Shown: positions 10,600-24,000, counted from the stretch's first letter. The stretch is 64,000 bases of DNA from Linanthus parryae (GCA_023055425.1 JALGPY010000005.1:74999495-75063494), one strand, 5' to 3'. Notes: a model not told the origin generated them from the sequence alone. Numbers and translations are program-made.

Positions 10600-12348
10600 T
10601 TAAAACACAAAAGCACCATTCCTTGGGACAGCAACAACTGACAGAGGTTTCTTCATCTCACAAGACAGCTTCAGAACCTCACTCATGTCAACCCCTTCAG
10701 TTCCGTTTTCAACCCATTTGAAATGGTGAACCAGCTTAGCCACCCAGAGGGACACTGTCACGAGTCCCAGGGTTTTCCCAGGACAAACCCTACGCCCCGC
10801 TCCAAACGGGGCCAGCCTGAGGTCATTACCTCTGATATCCACCTCAGCACCGCCAGCTGACGGCAAGAACCTATCCGGCTTGAATGCCAGTGGGTCATCC
10901 CAAACATGCGGGTCATGTGTGATGGCCCACATGTTGACCATGGCTGTTGTGCCAGCCGGGATCAGCATGCCGTTGCTTAGGTGGACGTCTGATGTGGACA
11001 ACCTGGACCACGACAGCAGTGGTCCAGGCGGGTGTACACGCAGAGTTTCCTTCACAACTGCCTGAAGGAAAGGTAATCTACCAACTTCCTTGTCCGAGAA
11101 ATTATTGTTTTGAGTTAGGGTTTGGAGTTCATATTGAAGCTTGGCCTGCACTTCTTGATTCAAAACCAACTCCGCCATCACCCATTCGGTTAAAAGCGCT
11201 GTTGTATCTGTACCCCGAAATATCATTTCCTGCACAAGATCAGTATAACAATGTCAGTTTCTTTGGGATTGACAAGCAAACCCTAGTTGGCAAGGAAATA
11301 AAGATCAATAAAGAAAGGGTATATAATGCTAGAGACCCATAAAACAGCCACCAAGTCCCACCAAGTCCTCGTCCTCGAGCTTCTCTTCACCTTCCAAAGA
11401 CAGCAAAACATCCACGAAGTCACATTCATCTGACAACTTCATTTTTTTCCCAAGTCTATGCTTGTTGATGATTTGTGTCACGAGTTTTCTAACCCGAGGA
11501 ACAATTGCCAAACAACGTTGGCTTATGCGAAAAGGATCGTAAAAGTAATCTAGCCACGGCAAGTGATCAGACCAATTGAAGGCGCCCAAGAGTTCAAACA
11601 CTTCTCTTACAATCTCATGCAGCTCTCGAGCCTCTTCGCTCTCTTGCGACACATCGTACCTTTTTCCAAACACCAGTCCCATTATGTTGTTCAAAGAAGC
11701 AGCTTGGAGGTGATTTCTAAGAGTTACATATCCATGAACACTTTGTTCTTTGGATATAGAACTCAACATAATTGCACAATCTAGCTGACGTTCACCCTCA
11801 TGCGCTAATATACGCTTTGGGGAGAACAAATGGGATGAGGCAATTCTTCTGAGGAGCCGCCAGTAGGTCCCACTGGGTGCAAACCCAATCGCTCGGCTAA
11901 ACATGAGTTGCTTAGCCGAGCGCTTGACGGGACGACTGGCAAAGTGGGGTGAGGTCAAGATCTCCCGGGCCACAACTGGGTCCGAGACTACAACCACTGG
12001 GGTAGAGCCGAGGCTGAAAGCCATTAGCTGCTTGGCAGCTCGGCTCAGAGCCATGGCTGCTAGAGTACGGTGAGGCAAGCCATGGCTCAAGGTGAATAGG
12101 CTCCCAAATATGGGAAGGCCTCGGACTCCTGGGATGGGGGCATGGCCCTTCTCGTTGCGGCCGTTTCTCCAGGCAGGGCCGGCGCTGGAGAAAGCCCAAG
12201 CTAGGACGGCCGCGGCAAAGGCAGAAATGCCCATGACTAAGAAGAGAGAGAACACAAGTGAAGGGTTACACAAGTTTTGGGTTTGAAGGATTGCTGGGAA
12301 AGTGAAGAACCACCAAGTTGTGTCCTCAGAAATGAGAGAGGAAATCAT
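10600..12348 (-). pseudogene. CYP78A-family cytochrome P450, two exons, frameshifted by a 10-bp tandem duplication
   Basis: Exon 1 is 12348-11337, the intron 11336-11230 (107 bp, GT-AG) and exon 2 11229-10600. The N-terminus has a membrane anchor and then PIPGVRGLPIFGS. Exon 2 has the I-helix GTDTTA, K-helix ETLR, FKPDRF, and the haem loop [10 protein letters not shown] with its ligand cysteine. CYP78A enzymes are ER-bound mono-oxygenases, such as KLUH, that act non-cell-autonomously on organ and seed size. Sequence and single-intron layout match this family; the subfamily number is not assigned. The unit CCACCAAGTC occurs twice in tandem at 11348-11367. With one unit the frame would reach the family-typical AVLW at the donor and run on into EMIFRGTDT, about 543 residues in all. 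With two units, the frame shifts about 30 bases before the donor and stops before the I-helix. Either a null allele or an assembly error. Confidence 0.85.
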
Positions 12349-12416
12349 GGTTGTTTCTTCTGGTATGTGAATGAGAGGAAGGAAGAGGATGACAATTTTG
12401 TGGTGAGAAGGGTGGG

Positions 12417-12424
12417 TTTATATA
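12417..12424 (-). promoter_or_regulatory. TATA box of the CYP78A gene
   Basis: Minus-strand TATATAAA lies 69 bp upstream of the ATG at 12348. Confidence 0.6.
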
Positions 12425-13039
12425 GTTGTCATTCCGGCCTGAAATCAAGGTTTCAAGGAGAACACCAACAATATTTTTTTTCTTGAAAAAATAAACCAAC
12501 AATATTATTAATTCACTTGTATGAAATTATGAAAGTAAGGTTTCTTCTTCTTCCCTTTTTATTATTATTATTTTTTTAATTTTCAGAGGAAAGTGTTAGG
12601 TAATTCTCCCTTTTCTTATTACTGAGAGAAATGTGTCGCTACAACAATGCATATTGTAATCTTTCTTAATTTTCTTACTATTGCCACCAAAGTTTTCAAG
12701 ATAATTTAATTTGGGGGAGCTCGAAGATATACGAAGTAGAGGCTTAACTAGCTGGGCCAAACGTCAAACGGGTGAAACTAGAAAGTACTCCATGAGCTTT
12801 CTCGTATACAATTTCATTCATTTTATCATATGGAGTTTCGATTTGGTGGAAATACTCCCCGAGTCTCTTAATTTAGTGGGCAAATTAGTTTACATGTTTT
12901 GAATTGCACAATTATTTTCAAACGGGTGAAACTAGAAAGTTTTAATGATGTAGTTGAAATTGACAGTTTTGCTATACTAAAGATGTGCAATATGCATTTA
13001 AGAGAAAAATATATGCAACGTGTCTATTTAAAAATATAT
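12425..13039. other. Upstream region of the CYP78A gene
   Basis: AT-rich, with a TTC/ATT-rich stretch at about 12541-12580. It presumably contains the promoter; no other feature was recognised. Confidence 0.4.
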
Positions 13040-13141
13040 GCAACTAGAGTGGTAGCTCAAGTGGTAGATCGTTGGAAGCTTCTGCATGAGATCACGGGTT
13101 CAAGTCCCGTTGACGACAAACCAGTTTCTCAAAAAAAAAAA
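13040..13141 (+). mobile_element. Short tRNA-derived SINE
   Basis: A pol III A box (TAGCTCAAGTGGTAGATC, 13052-13069) and B box (GGTTCAAGTCC) stand at tRNA-like spacing, followed by a short body and an A-rich tail at 13130-13141. The cloverleaf is not completed, so this is a SINE, not a tRNA gene. A 13-base direct repeat (AAATATATGCAAC) occurs twice just upstream; no clean flanking duplication was found. Confidence 0.6.
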
Positions 13142-14830
13142 ATCAAATACAAACATTCTGGACCCGCTTGACCTTTCATAATTATTTGAATGAGACCCTT
13201 ACCTTTCACAACATTTCCAAACGAGGTTTGTTTATGTTAAACATAATCTTGCTAACAAAATAGCAGCAGGACCAGCCCAAGACTTCTAATAATTATGTGT
13301 ATTATATGAGATTCGTGTTAGCTTTAATTAACGTTCTTCAACCTTACGATTTCTCCATTAGTAAAAATTAAAATTTTCACATTTGTTCGTCAACGAGATT
13401 CGAATTTGGATCAAACTTGGATCAAACTTGCGGCAACAGAATTGTGTACCACTAAACTAGCATAATCTTCATTAAAATGTTGCACTGAAATATTTAATTA
13501 ACTGAACTACATCTATATTTCAAAAAAAAAAAAAATTGTTAATACACGGGGGCTCTGCCAGCCCCGGAGCCTAAGGCGGCCGCCTCGGCTGCCTGCTATA
13601 GGGTCGACCTTGCAAAATAGTCATTTTGGCTGCAGAGCGAGAAAAACAGTTTGGATAAAATAAACCGTGAAGTTGATTTTGTGTATTCTCAAGTAAACGG
13701 AGAAACGCCTAAAATTGACAAAACGCTTCACTGAAAAGGTTTTTGGTCAAACCAACAATCCTAAGTTCCTTGCAGCACAGCTTTGGAGCAGGATCACACG
13801 AGGGTGGCACAAATCTCCACCACAACACGATTATTCAATTTGAAATTATCGAATCCCGGAACCAGATCGATCCACAAAACTAAAAAGCAGTCACACACTT
13901 TTGCTGCTAATCAAAAAGGGTTTCCTTCTAACAATGTGCTTACATTGTTTAAAACTAGGTTTATTAGTAAGAAACTATTCAAACTATAAAATGCATGCGT
14001 GCACACGCGTGTGTTTCGGCGGGAAGCCAGGATGTGATGTGTTCATTCTAGTTTTTCTTTTTCTTTGATCCAATTTAAATTGAGCTAATCAATGTGCGCG
14101 CACAAGGCGTTCACCTACTAACCGTGTCTAATAACCACACTTATGTTGCTTGATTGACAAGTTAAATAACTTCTTAAAATTTACAAATTCAAAGAGTGAC
14201 GGTGATTAATCTTCTTCACAGTCTTTTTCTTTTGGAAAGACCTATCTGAAACCGGCCTAGCTCGTAGCTAGACGCCCTTGCAAATTACTCCTCATTTCTT
14301 TGACCAAATAATTATTTCGATTTTAAATTGTTTATGGGTAGAATTTGATATTCCAAGCTTTGCCTCCTATTAATGACGAATGTTTGTTTGATTTCTTTGT
14401 CTAATGACACCAGATTTTTTAGTGCTCTAAAATAGTACCACATTGTGGTCTACAATCAATGAATGTTTCTCAACCATTAACTGTTTGAATAAGTGATACA
14501 CTGCTATTGGTTGTCAATCACTAACTGTTTGAATAAGTGATACATTGTTATTGGTTGTAGAGCACCACGTGATACTTTTTTGGAGCACTAAAAGATTTCT
14601 CTATTTATAGTGGTAGCCCTTCATCATGAGCGTCACTCTCTCATCATCTCCAACAAATATGGCGCACCTCGATAATGGATATATTGAAAACATACTGTCA
14701 ATTTAGTAGGGTGTTCCAATTTGTGGCAGGGTTCAGAAATGAAAACAAAATAACAATTATTATAACCAACTAATTATATACTCATTTTTTCTCAAAAAAA
14801 ATTATATACTCATTCCTTTCCATATTATTA
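13142..14830. other. Intergenic, nothing firm
   Basis: AT-rich, with a short GC-rich patch at 13549-13602. No gene was recognised. Confidence 0.4.
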
Positions 14831-15949
14831 GAGCCCGTTAAAGTAATGATGTTGCTTTCTAGAAAACTGCTTTTTGATGTCAAAAACAGTTGTTGATGTG
14901 GTAAAATATGATTGATGTGCTTTCTGGACAGCAATTGTTTTCTCATGCAGCTTTTGAGAAGCAGTGCATGTGGTTGCTTTTCCGGATCTCTTTTCTAATA
15001 ATTTTATCAATAGACTTTTTTATCCGTATCATAACAATAAATTCAAAAGAAACATATAATTGTTATAAAACTGTAGCATATTATAATAGTATCATTTCAA
15101 CGCTTACAACAATTCGGAAGAAATAATTATCAAACACAAAATGCAAAAAGATGTTTTCCACAACATGTTATTTATGAAATTTACCAAACACTTTTTAAGT
15201 GATATTCTATAGCAGTTTTCTCACAACAGTTCACACACAGTTGCTTTCTAAAACGCCACAACATTTTCAAACAGGGAAATCTAATTACTTAAAAGAACAT
15301 GTAATCATTACACTTACACTAATTTTGTGTCAGAGTCATTTACTTAGAATACTCACATTTTAACTGTGCGATGATTTCATTTTTACTTTTTGATGACAAA
15401 TTAGAAAAACTACAACACCTTGAGGTACAAAAACTGAAAGTTGACAACAATTTGTGGCAACCACTTTTTTTTTTCCACTATAGCATGTAAGATATACATA
15501 GGCTAAAGGTTAGTGTGGTAATGGTGTGGCGTGTTAGAAATCTGTTGTATAGAAAGTATTGTGACAAAGCTGATGTAGAAATCTACGCGAAAAGTGTTTG
15601 ATAAATTTTGTATTTAAGCTGATGCAGGAAAGCACGTTTGACATTTTGTGTTTAGTAATTAGCGTTTTAGAGTTGTTGTTACTGTCGAAATGACGATATC
15701 ATACATGAAATAATAGTGTTATTACAATAAATAATTATTAATATTTATTAATGGATAAGTCAAATAATAAATTTATTGAAAAACAAGTCCTCGAAAACAA
15801 CCTCTCTCTGCTTTCAAAAGTTGTTGTGGAGAAGCAACTGTTTTCCAAAAAGCTGAAGAAAATACATTTACCAAACACATTAAAATTGCTTTTAAATTCG
15901 AAAAGCAGCGTCCTAGCTAGAAAGCAGAAGCATTATCAAACCGGATCTC
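14831..15949. mobile_element. Possible hAT-like nonautonomous element
   Basis: The left end GAGCCCGTT followed by TTGCTTTCTAG and CTGCTTTT is mirrored by the reverse complement of the right end (GAGATCCGGTTTGATAATG, then CTGCTTTCTAG and GCTGCTTTT). The interior has AGCAGTTTT-like motifs, common in plant hAT MITEs. No 8-bp target duplication could be found, so the borders are approximate. No transposase is encoded. Confidence 0.4.
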
Positions 15950-15966
15950 AGTATTGCGATGAGTAA

Positions 15967-17039
15967 TGTTAAATGGACAATGATCACATAAAGTAGTTGA
16001 AGGAAGCTTGCCATGCATGTCGCATCCCCAATGATTCTAACGAAAAGTGGAAGGCTATTAACTTGAATAGAATGTTTATGTTATTGGTCAACTCATAGAG
16101 TTCATAAACTTGTGAGAGAGAGCTTACTAATGAACTTTTCTTGTCATTGAGCCAATCATCTGTGCCCTAGATTGAAGTGAAATTATCATCAATCCATGAT
16201 CGAGGGATCGATCTTCCATCTTAAACAAGAAAAGGATTTACTTCATAAGCAAGCTATCCAGGAATCAGTATTTATGTTCTTGGAGGATGTAGAAGCCCCC
16301 TACACGCTCACAAGCTCATCTTCCGATGTCAGCCACTAGCTAGTAGCTCAATTTCAGGAATCTTAATTGATTCAGTAGCTCCTCCTATAATTCGGGAGGA
16401 TAAAGGAAACTTATACTTGTGCTGTAGACCCTATCGTTCGGGAAAAGATTTTATTACGCCCTGGAAGTACCTGTGAAAATTTTCATCACCGATCTTCCGC
16501 CGCAATAGAAGCAAAAACACGTCACACAATCACATATTAAGCACACACATAAAAGATAAGAAAAAGGATACAATAATTTATGTGGTTCGTCAAACCTCCT
16601 ACATTCACATGAGAAGTAGAACGTCACTATATCAACGAGGGAATACAACGTAGGAGAGAGAGACAACAAAATTCGGACCATCTCTAATAAACTTCATAAC
16701 GATCAAATTTTATCTGGTCTTATTTCCACATTTTCTAACACTCTAGATACAAATTTTAAATATTGATTTTTCATTTATTTAAATCGCCTTTTCTCAGTCA
16801 CTTGTAGTAAATTATCATTGGAAACGATTCACTCCTCTTAATTGAATTTGAATCTCTTTTTTTTTGTTGTACATTAGCAATACATTTTAAATCGTAGCCC
16901 ATTTTTCTATTTCTTTTTTTGTGTGGTAAATACTAGCATATTATTTAACTGCTGGACAAATTGGGCTTGTGAGGCCCATTACATCATTTTGTAAAGCCTT
17001 TGATGCCCACTGGGGCTCAACATAAATCCACTCTCTACT
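15967..17039. other. Intergenic, nothing firm
   Basis: No supported ORF. The last 120 bases may be 3' UTR of the LINE that follows on the minus strand; T-runs at 16857-16865 and 16914-16920 could mark its poly(A) end. Confidence 0.4.
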
Positions 17040-18560
17040 TGTTTGGGTTACTCGGCCCTCTTTCTCGTGCAGTGAGCCACGTGGTTTACACCACGTCCAT
17101 TAAAGCTTATCTTGAAGACTGAAAATTCTTTCGAAAGCTCAACTGCCTCTTTAATAATTGTTCCTATCTCCGAGAAGCTTTCCTCTTTTCCACCCAAAAC
17201 CTCTTCCATTTCTGCAACCACCGCCTTTGAATTGGATTCGATCTCCAACTTTTTGCATCCAAGCTTCAGGGCAAACCTTATTCCATCTCTGATGGCTTGT
17301 CCCTCCGCCACTCTGGGTTTGGATCCGAAAGCAACTGGTTTTGCGAAACTTCAGATGTAACGGCCGTGTTCGTCTCTGATGACTCCTGCGGCACCGGCTG
17401 TTGACGTTTTCGGGTCCCACGCCCCGTCAACATTAAGTTTCGCCACACCGGGCTCTGGTGTTCGCCACGTCTGAGATGGCAAGATGGATAAGGTGCCTCT
17501 TTTCTAGTTTCTTCAAATCTTTTCATTTTCTCTTCCACCGATATGAGTATGTCTTCTACTCTCCCGCTCTTGTTCTTGAAAATCCATTGATTTTTGTTCG
17601 CCCAAATTGCTAAAATCCACATCACGATTACATTTAGCATTTTATCACTTTTGCTTGAGCACACTTGATGTTCCAACCATCTGCTAAAATTGCATCTCCG
17701 ATGATACCCTTTCTGATATGAAAGAATTTCCTTCCAAATCTGTTTGGCTAAAGGGCATCGAAGGAAGAGATGAGTTTCATCTTCATCTTCTTGTTCACAC
17801 AACGCACACTTTCGATTTACATCTACCCGTCGTTTGGTCATATTTACTTTTGTTGGTAGCGCTTGGTTCCATCCTCTCCATGCTGGAAATAAGTTTCTAC
17901 GGGGGATCTTCAAAGCCCAAAATTTGTTTAACCAGTTCTTATCTTGATCACTTAGGCATCTGTTGTATTGAGAAGAGTCTGTGGAAAGCTGTTTAACCGC
18001 AATTTCGTAACCCGTTTTGACACTGTAAATGCATGAGTTAGTGTGGTTCCACATAAGTATGTCTTTCGAAGGTGATTTGGCTAAAGGGACGCGAAGAATA
18101 TATTCTACATCCACTGGCCAAAATACCTCCTGAAGTTTATGTCGGTTCAAAGTACCCTCTGCATGGTTAATTATGTCCTTTACCATAATTGACTGCTGTT
18201 GAGGGGCCGTTGGGATCGGCTTATAAGGGTACCCTTTAGGGAGCCATTTATCCGTAAAAGCATTCACTTTGGAGCCATCTCCAATTCTCCACCTACACCC
18301 TTCTGTGATAATACTCATGCTTGCTAAGATACTCCTCCACGTATATGAAGCCTGTGATGAAGCTTCCAAAGTCCATATGTCATTCTGGTTACAATATTTT
18401 TTCAGCATTACCTGACTGAGAAGCGATTCTGGGTTCAGAGCTATTCTTCAAAATTTCTTGCCCAACATAGCTAAGTTAAAAGCCTACAGATCTTTAAAAT
18501 TGAGACCTCCCTTGCTCCTGCAGCGTTTCAGACTATCCCATTTTTTTATTTCCATCCATC
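17040..18560 (-). mobile_element. 5'-truncated L1-type LINE, RT tail to RNase H (decayed)
   Basis: The minus strand reads, in order: the end of the reverse-transcriptase region (WDSLKRCRSKGGLNF, two stops), a zinc-binding RVT domain with CALCEQEDEDETHLFLRC (17278-18408), then an RNase H domain (KLNVDGAWDPKT, VAEGQAIRDG, 17048-17460). A frameshift near 17490 separates the last two, and the RNase H frame has an in-frame TGA just before SFAKPVAFG. The catalytic Asp in NVDGAW is kept. Plant L1 elements end in such an RNase H. The 5' end, including endonuclease and most of RT, is missing, as expected from incomplete reverse transcription. Confidence 0.85.
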
Positions 18561-20516
18561 CCCAAATTGTGTCCTATATTATTCCAGTCAAAGTATTTTA
18601 GTAGATAATATAATCTTGGATAGGCAATTCGAATAGTGATATGCCGAATTTATTGTAGAAATTTTGTGATCAATGATTGAACCATGCAAATTAGAAATAC
18701 GTTTTTTCTTGAATAAAGGAATAGATTACTCGATTCATTTCCATATCGTTCATGATATCCATTTCAAGTGCATATCCCATTTTACACATTAATACTTCAT
18801 GACTCTGTATTTGAAGCAGTTATTTGAACTCCTTATGATATGCGATTTAAACAAGTTATCGCTAATGGTAAAAGGGGCTTTGAATGTTGGGGCTGTTCTT
18901 ATTTTACATGAGGTTTTTTAATCCCCCACCTCCATGATCGTATCTCCCTCGAGATAACGAAAATATAGTAAATATGTTCTTTCAGAGCCATCACCACAGT
19001 GAGAAGTGCCAGTGATTATTCAACCAATCATTTATGAAACCATAAACTCACACGTCCACTCACTAATATTTATCACCAATTCTATCTCACTACTCATCTC
19101 CTCTACTCTAAAATAATAGCCATCGCCCCTATTTATACAAAATAAGATGAGGTGAAAAAAGCCCACAAAGTCCTAGCTATCAACTCCTCAGAGATTAACT
19201 CCTCAAAGGAATTATCATATGCATGGGTACGCAGATTCATCTTGCGCAATTCGAGACCAACCCAACAAACTCCACCTCGGTTGGAATTCTGCAAGGTCAC
19301 AAAAAACTCCTTGGCCAACTCCGTGTTGATGACAACTCCGGTGCATCATGTTCATCATGCATGGTCCATCACAACACCTCAGCCGAAATTCTTTGCCCCT
19401 TCCCTAGGTCACTGCCTCGCACCCCGAACACGGGTTCATCTCAAAGTTTGATACTTTGAGGAGTGGTGCGGCTCCAATTCTTCACTAGCTAGCTCATCTA
19501 TGGAGAGATAACCACCAATCAGGTCGAGTAAAGACGAGACTTACTTCCTTTTCACTAATATGTAGTTTTTTCATCATAGTTCTTGTCACTTGAGCTTCAT
19601 CTCAAACAACCTAAAACGGTTAAACAGCCTGCATTTTCTCCATGCTTATGTTCCCTCACACGTCAACCAAATGTTTCCCTCTGCTGGCCATGACAGATTC
19701 CCCTTGTGATGTTGCTTCTCTTATTTAATCATATGCCTTCACCAAGACGTTTTGAAAATCCATTGCTTTGCGTGTCTTTCGTGACATACCTCTCTTCTTG
19801 CCACAATTTTCTCAAGAGTTATCGTCATGAATCACACATAAGATATCAGGACGCCACATCGAGCCATGGCCTCTTCAAATTCATCCATCACCTTGATCTC
19901 TATCTCTGGAGCTTCTTTTGAATATCCCTACAATAGTTACCCATGTCTTTGACCAAGCTCCTCTGCAAATTTTGCGTGTGGTGCACACAAAACCTATACT
20001 TCTTGATAATGCTAGACAACAGCTCCACCTTTCAACACACTCCAAGCCTACTTAAGTTTCCTATCGAACGTCTTCAATTAGAAACCAACTCACATTGAAT
20101 TGACTCCACCTGATTAGACTTATAGTTGATTGAGCCAGATCGCACCCGTACTCTTTGGTCCCACCTACCGATACCGATTGATGTCGATCTTCACAATTCA
20201 ATCATAATAACAAAATTTTGATCGTACCGATGAATCTGCAACGTCCAAAATGCATAGGGTTAGACTCCTAACTCTACCTAAATCGATCTACATGCAAGTC
20301 GTAACCAGCTGAATAAGTTTGGACCATCGAATCTCATCGCACGCTGCCACGTATGCAACCTGCAAATTTCTTCACATATTTTTTCAAAATTTGACCATAC
20401 CATCGAATAAGAGCCTCCAAAAACCTTCGATGTAACTCCAATTTGAGCTAAATCGAACTTGAGGGAGCTCAAACCAGCCAAAATTAATTAACCACTCGTA
20501 TCACATCTTGGGTAAA
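18561..20516. other. Unassigned noncoding region
   Basis: No ORF could be tied to a family. The composition at 19950-20480 suggests old retroelement sequence, but I cannot name it. Confidence 0.35.
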
Positions 20517-22521
20517 TGACTAGCCCAAAATTTCAATTTTCCTAACTGACTAGGCCAAAATTATTGTTTTGAAAACGTCATGTTGACAAACTAGCACAAA
20601 ATTACTACTTTACCACTGCTATCTCAGTCTCATCAGTACAGACCCTGACTGTGCCTGGACCCCCAAAAATTACTACTTTACCACTGCTATCTCAGTCTCA
20701 TCAGTACAGTCCCTGAACGTGCCTGGACCCCCAAAAAAATCTTATATTCTTATCAATATGAAAATATCGTCCTTAAAACATCCAGTTAGACACATGATTC
20801 AACTCTAGAACTCTTGATTTATCTCCTATGAACCCGGTGTCTACAATCACACATACGACGCACTAAGTACCAGCAAGCCGTAAACTCAAGTATTGAATAC
20901 ATGCTCTATATGTACATGATCCTACATGTACTAATGCACATATATTAGTGATCAAATGTCATAAAAAATCCCAACATGCCACATAGATAGTCACATACAA
21001 GTTTTTTCAAAAATCTAAAAATCGTATTCTAAACATAATGTATGCTTTGACTTAGAGCCATATTTATCAAACAACGCATCTCCTGAAATTTTAAAATAAA
21101 TGAAGAAGAAACCTACACGTGTCAATTTTACGAAAAATTAAGAAAATCATGTGTAGCTATTATAAAAATCAAGTTACAAAATAAATAAACACTATTGTGC
21201 AGAGACAAATTTGGTAGAAAATTTGAACTTTGAAGGACAATTCCTACTACTTGAAGAAGAGCAGAAATTGTCATTTTCTCCAGAATTTAAACCCCTATGT
21301 GTATAATATGTACACAAAAATGAGGATGTGCCAAATATTTTTTGAAATTGGTTTCCAAAAATAATTCCAAAGTTGGTCCAGAAATAAAGTTTCTAAAAAT
21401 ATGCAACTTTAAAAAAGATTATCTCCCTAAAAAGGAATATTTAAATGATTATTTTTATTAAAATGACACTCTTTGATTCAATTTTCAATATATACAAGAG
21501 TTAAAAATTCTAAAAAAAAATGGAGATGAGCCATGCTTTACACAAACTGTCCAGATTATATCAACATGTAATTTCCCCTAAAACACTGAAAACATGATCA
21601 AATTAATTTTACGGCACATGCTATTAGAAATAACTTGTTTTTAACTCAAATACTATCAAATTATATATTAAATAGATATTCAACCATATAAATCAAAGAA
21701 TCAATGAGGCATTTGAGAAATTCATACTAAAGTTGTAATCCAAGACTCAAAACACATATGCACTTAGAATCAAGTAAGTTCTTGTCAAGAATATGAGTCT
21801 ACCACCAGCATGCATAATAAAAGAGTCAAGAGATGCTTCCATAATAGCCTTAAGATCTTGGATTCTTGAAGAATATGAAGAATATAACTCCTCCAATGGT
21901 TATTATGACCCTGGACCCAAGTTTTTTATGATTTAGAGTGAAAAATGAAGTTTTGCGGTTTTTTGTGAGGTTAACACCGAAGTTCGGGAATGGTTTTTAT
22001 AGAGAGAGAAGAGATCTATGTGAATTGATCTTAAAGAGAAAGGATGCAAAGAAATGAAAATGGAAAAAGTAGAAAGTGATGGAGTAGTGGAGTTTGGTGG
22101 TGTTGACCAGAGTATGAAGAATATAATGCTCTCTTTAGATTGGAGGTAAAAATGGTGAAAGTGTGGTGTTCATACAGTGGTGGGTGGACTTGGTGACTCA
22201 CCACATGCATGGTGGTGTGCTGACACATCACCAATGAGGTGTCAAGTGCTAGTTTACGCGTGAAAGATGACACATGTGAGGGAGAGGTAGGTGTAGCTTT
22301 TCAAACTATAATATATAAATTAAAATTAGGTATTAAACTCAATTTCAAGGAATTTTACTAATGCCTCAACATTTGTGGTACTTCAAAATTAAATCCACGA
22401 TTTCCAAAAATCACCAACATTCTCAAATCCATCTTGAAAAACTAGAGAAACTATTTACACATACGTCCCAAAATTCTTGATATTACACTTAGAACCCCCA
22501 TGAGAATTAGAGTTGTTACAT
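20517..22521 (-). repeat. Probable LTR-like repeat (family Y), copy 1
   Basis: On the minus strand it starts TGTAACAACTCTAATTCTC, a usual LTR-like start. The part 21540-22250 is clearly related to 46630-47205: shared blocks include CACAAACTGTCCAGATT, TATGAGTCTACCACCA and AGTATGAAGA. It stops where a Ty3/gypsy integrase relic begins, so it probably truncated that element. The left border is a guess. Confidence 0.5.
20601..20736. repeat. 68-bp tandem duplication
   Basis: Two nearly identical units: ATTACTACTTTACCACTGCT starts at 20601 and again at 20669. Each unit ends in CCTGGACCCCCAAA. Confidence 0.85.
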
Positions 22522-22576
22522 TCTACAATCCCATCCCCACCCCCCATTTAAAAAGAAGGCATATTGGATTACTTCA

Positions 22577-23340
22577 TGGCCATTCCACACCTAGGCCTTG
22601 GACTTCATTGGCCCCATAAGACCTGAATCCCAAGGTAACAAGTAAATCCTCACAACAACGGAACTCTACACTAAATGGGTGGAAGTGCTTCCTCTGAAGA
22701 ACCGTAATGGGAGCACGATGATTAGCTTCATCATTCGTAACATCATATGCAGATTTCGCATCCCAAACACTATCCTTTAAGAATAATGAACGCCCTTTGT
22801 GAATATTCAATTGGCTGGAAAGCTAAGTCAATTAAATATCAGACACTTGACCTCCACTCCATATTATCCCAAGGAAAATGGGCAAGCGAAAGCATCCAAC
22901 ACAACTTTCATCGGGATCCTCAGCAAGTTGGCAGCAAATAATCACAATAATAGGGTTAGCTCAATCGATGTTGCTATGTGGGCTTGTCTCACATCTCCAC
23001 GTACTCCTGCTGGCGCAACACCATTTTAATTATGCTATGGAATTGAAGCAGTCATCCCAACTGAAATAAACCATCCACACGACTGGCATTGAGCGCACAA
23101 ATTAATAACCATAAAAGCCATGATTTAGATCTAGTTGAGGAAAGACGAGAAATGGCTAAGGGGAGGAATGTTTTATATCATTAAAGTATTGCGAGGGCCT
23201 ATAAGAAAGTTCAACCCATAAGTTTTTCACAATGGATCTGGTACTAAGAGCTATAGATCATTGCCTTTGTGATATCACGCACCTAAACTTTGCTGCGAGC
23301 TGGTGAAGGAAGCTTTTGTGGATATTTCAAATATTGAGAT
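22577..23340 (+). pseudogene. Tat-lineage Ty3/gypsy integrase relic
   Basis: The plus strand encodes a degraded integrase: WPFHT, a stop in place of Trp, ALDFIGPIRP, ELYTKWVEVLPL, CRFRIPNTIL, then after frame breaks STPYYPKENGQAKAS and TSPRTPAGATPF. It matches, residue by residue, the integrase of the intact element at 60210-63815. The second catalytic Asp region (SDNGTPF in the intact copy) is destroyed. With the antisense PMD relic that follows it forms one old plus-strand element. Confidence 0.85.
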
Positions 23341-24000
23341 GTGGGGGACAAGCAGTTGAACCAAACCCCATCAATATGTGATGGACCAAGAAGCATTATC
23401 CATAGATGTGGAATGTGTATTGCTTTCATATTATACCTTTTTGTGCTTTACAATTCCTCCGATGTGAGGAATTTCATCTGCTTTCATATTGTACCTTTTA
23501 GCAAGTACATTTCCTCCCATATGAGGATTTTCATCAATAAAATCACACTCCCATATGAGGGATTGATAACATGCTTTCATATGTTATGTCGATAATTACT
23601 TGTTTAGAACTTTAAGCGTATCTTCTTAGATAGCAGCTGTGTTATAAGCCTATCACCCGCTGATAGCATATGCGTTTGCTTGCTCAAGAAACACCCAGAT
23701 TCCTTCCTACGGATTATAAGCATATCTTTTTAGATAGCAGTTGCGTTACAAGCCTTTCACCTGCTGATAGAAACTGTGTTTCTTGCTTACAAAAACAAAA
23801 CAGAATCACGAAAAGCCTACCTCTTGATAGCACCTAAATTCCTTCATAAGGAATCATAAGCCCATCTTCTGAGATGACAGTTGCGTTATGAGCCTACCAC
23901 CTTCTAATAACATGTGTGCTTCTTTCCTTGGAAGAAAAGTAAAACTTCCTACTTATTACATATAACTTTCAATATAATGCACTGCAAATGCATAAACGAC
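23341..24000. repeat. Decayed post-pol region with hairpin repeats
   Basis: Begins with repeated CCCATATGAGG-like motifs, as the intact element does just past its pol (60070-60150). From about 23600 to 23940 there are four degenerate units in which CTATC or CTTTC is followed after 6-9 bases by GATAG. This is the same hairpin theme as the array at 58590-60010, at the same place in the element. Confidence 0.6.

Noticed and set aside
13052..13119. tRNA gene
   Set aside because: A and B boxes are present but acceptor and anticodon stems do not pair, and an A-tail follows; called a SINE.
13549..13602. GC-rich patch as a CpG island or element end
   Set aside because: Too short; no inverted partner or target duplication was found.
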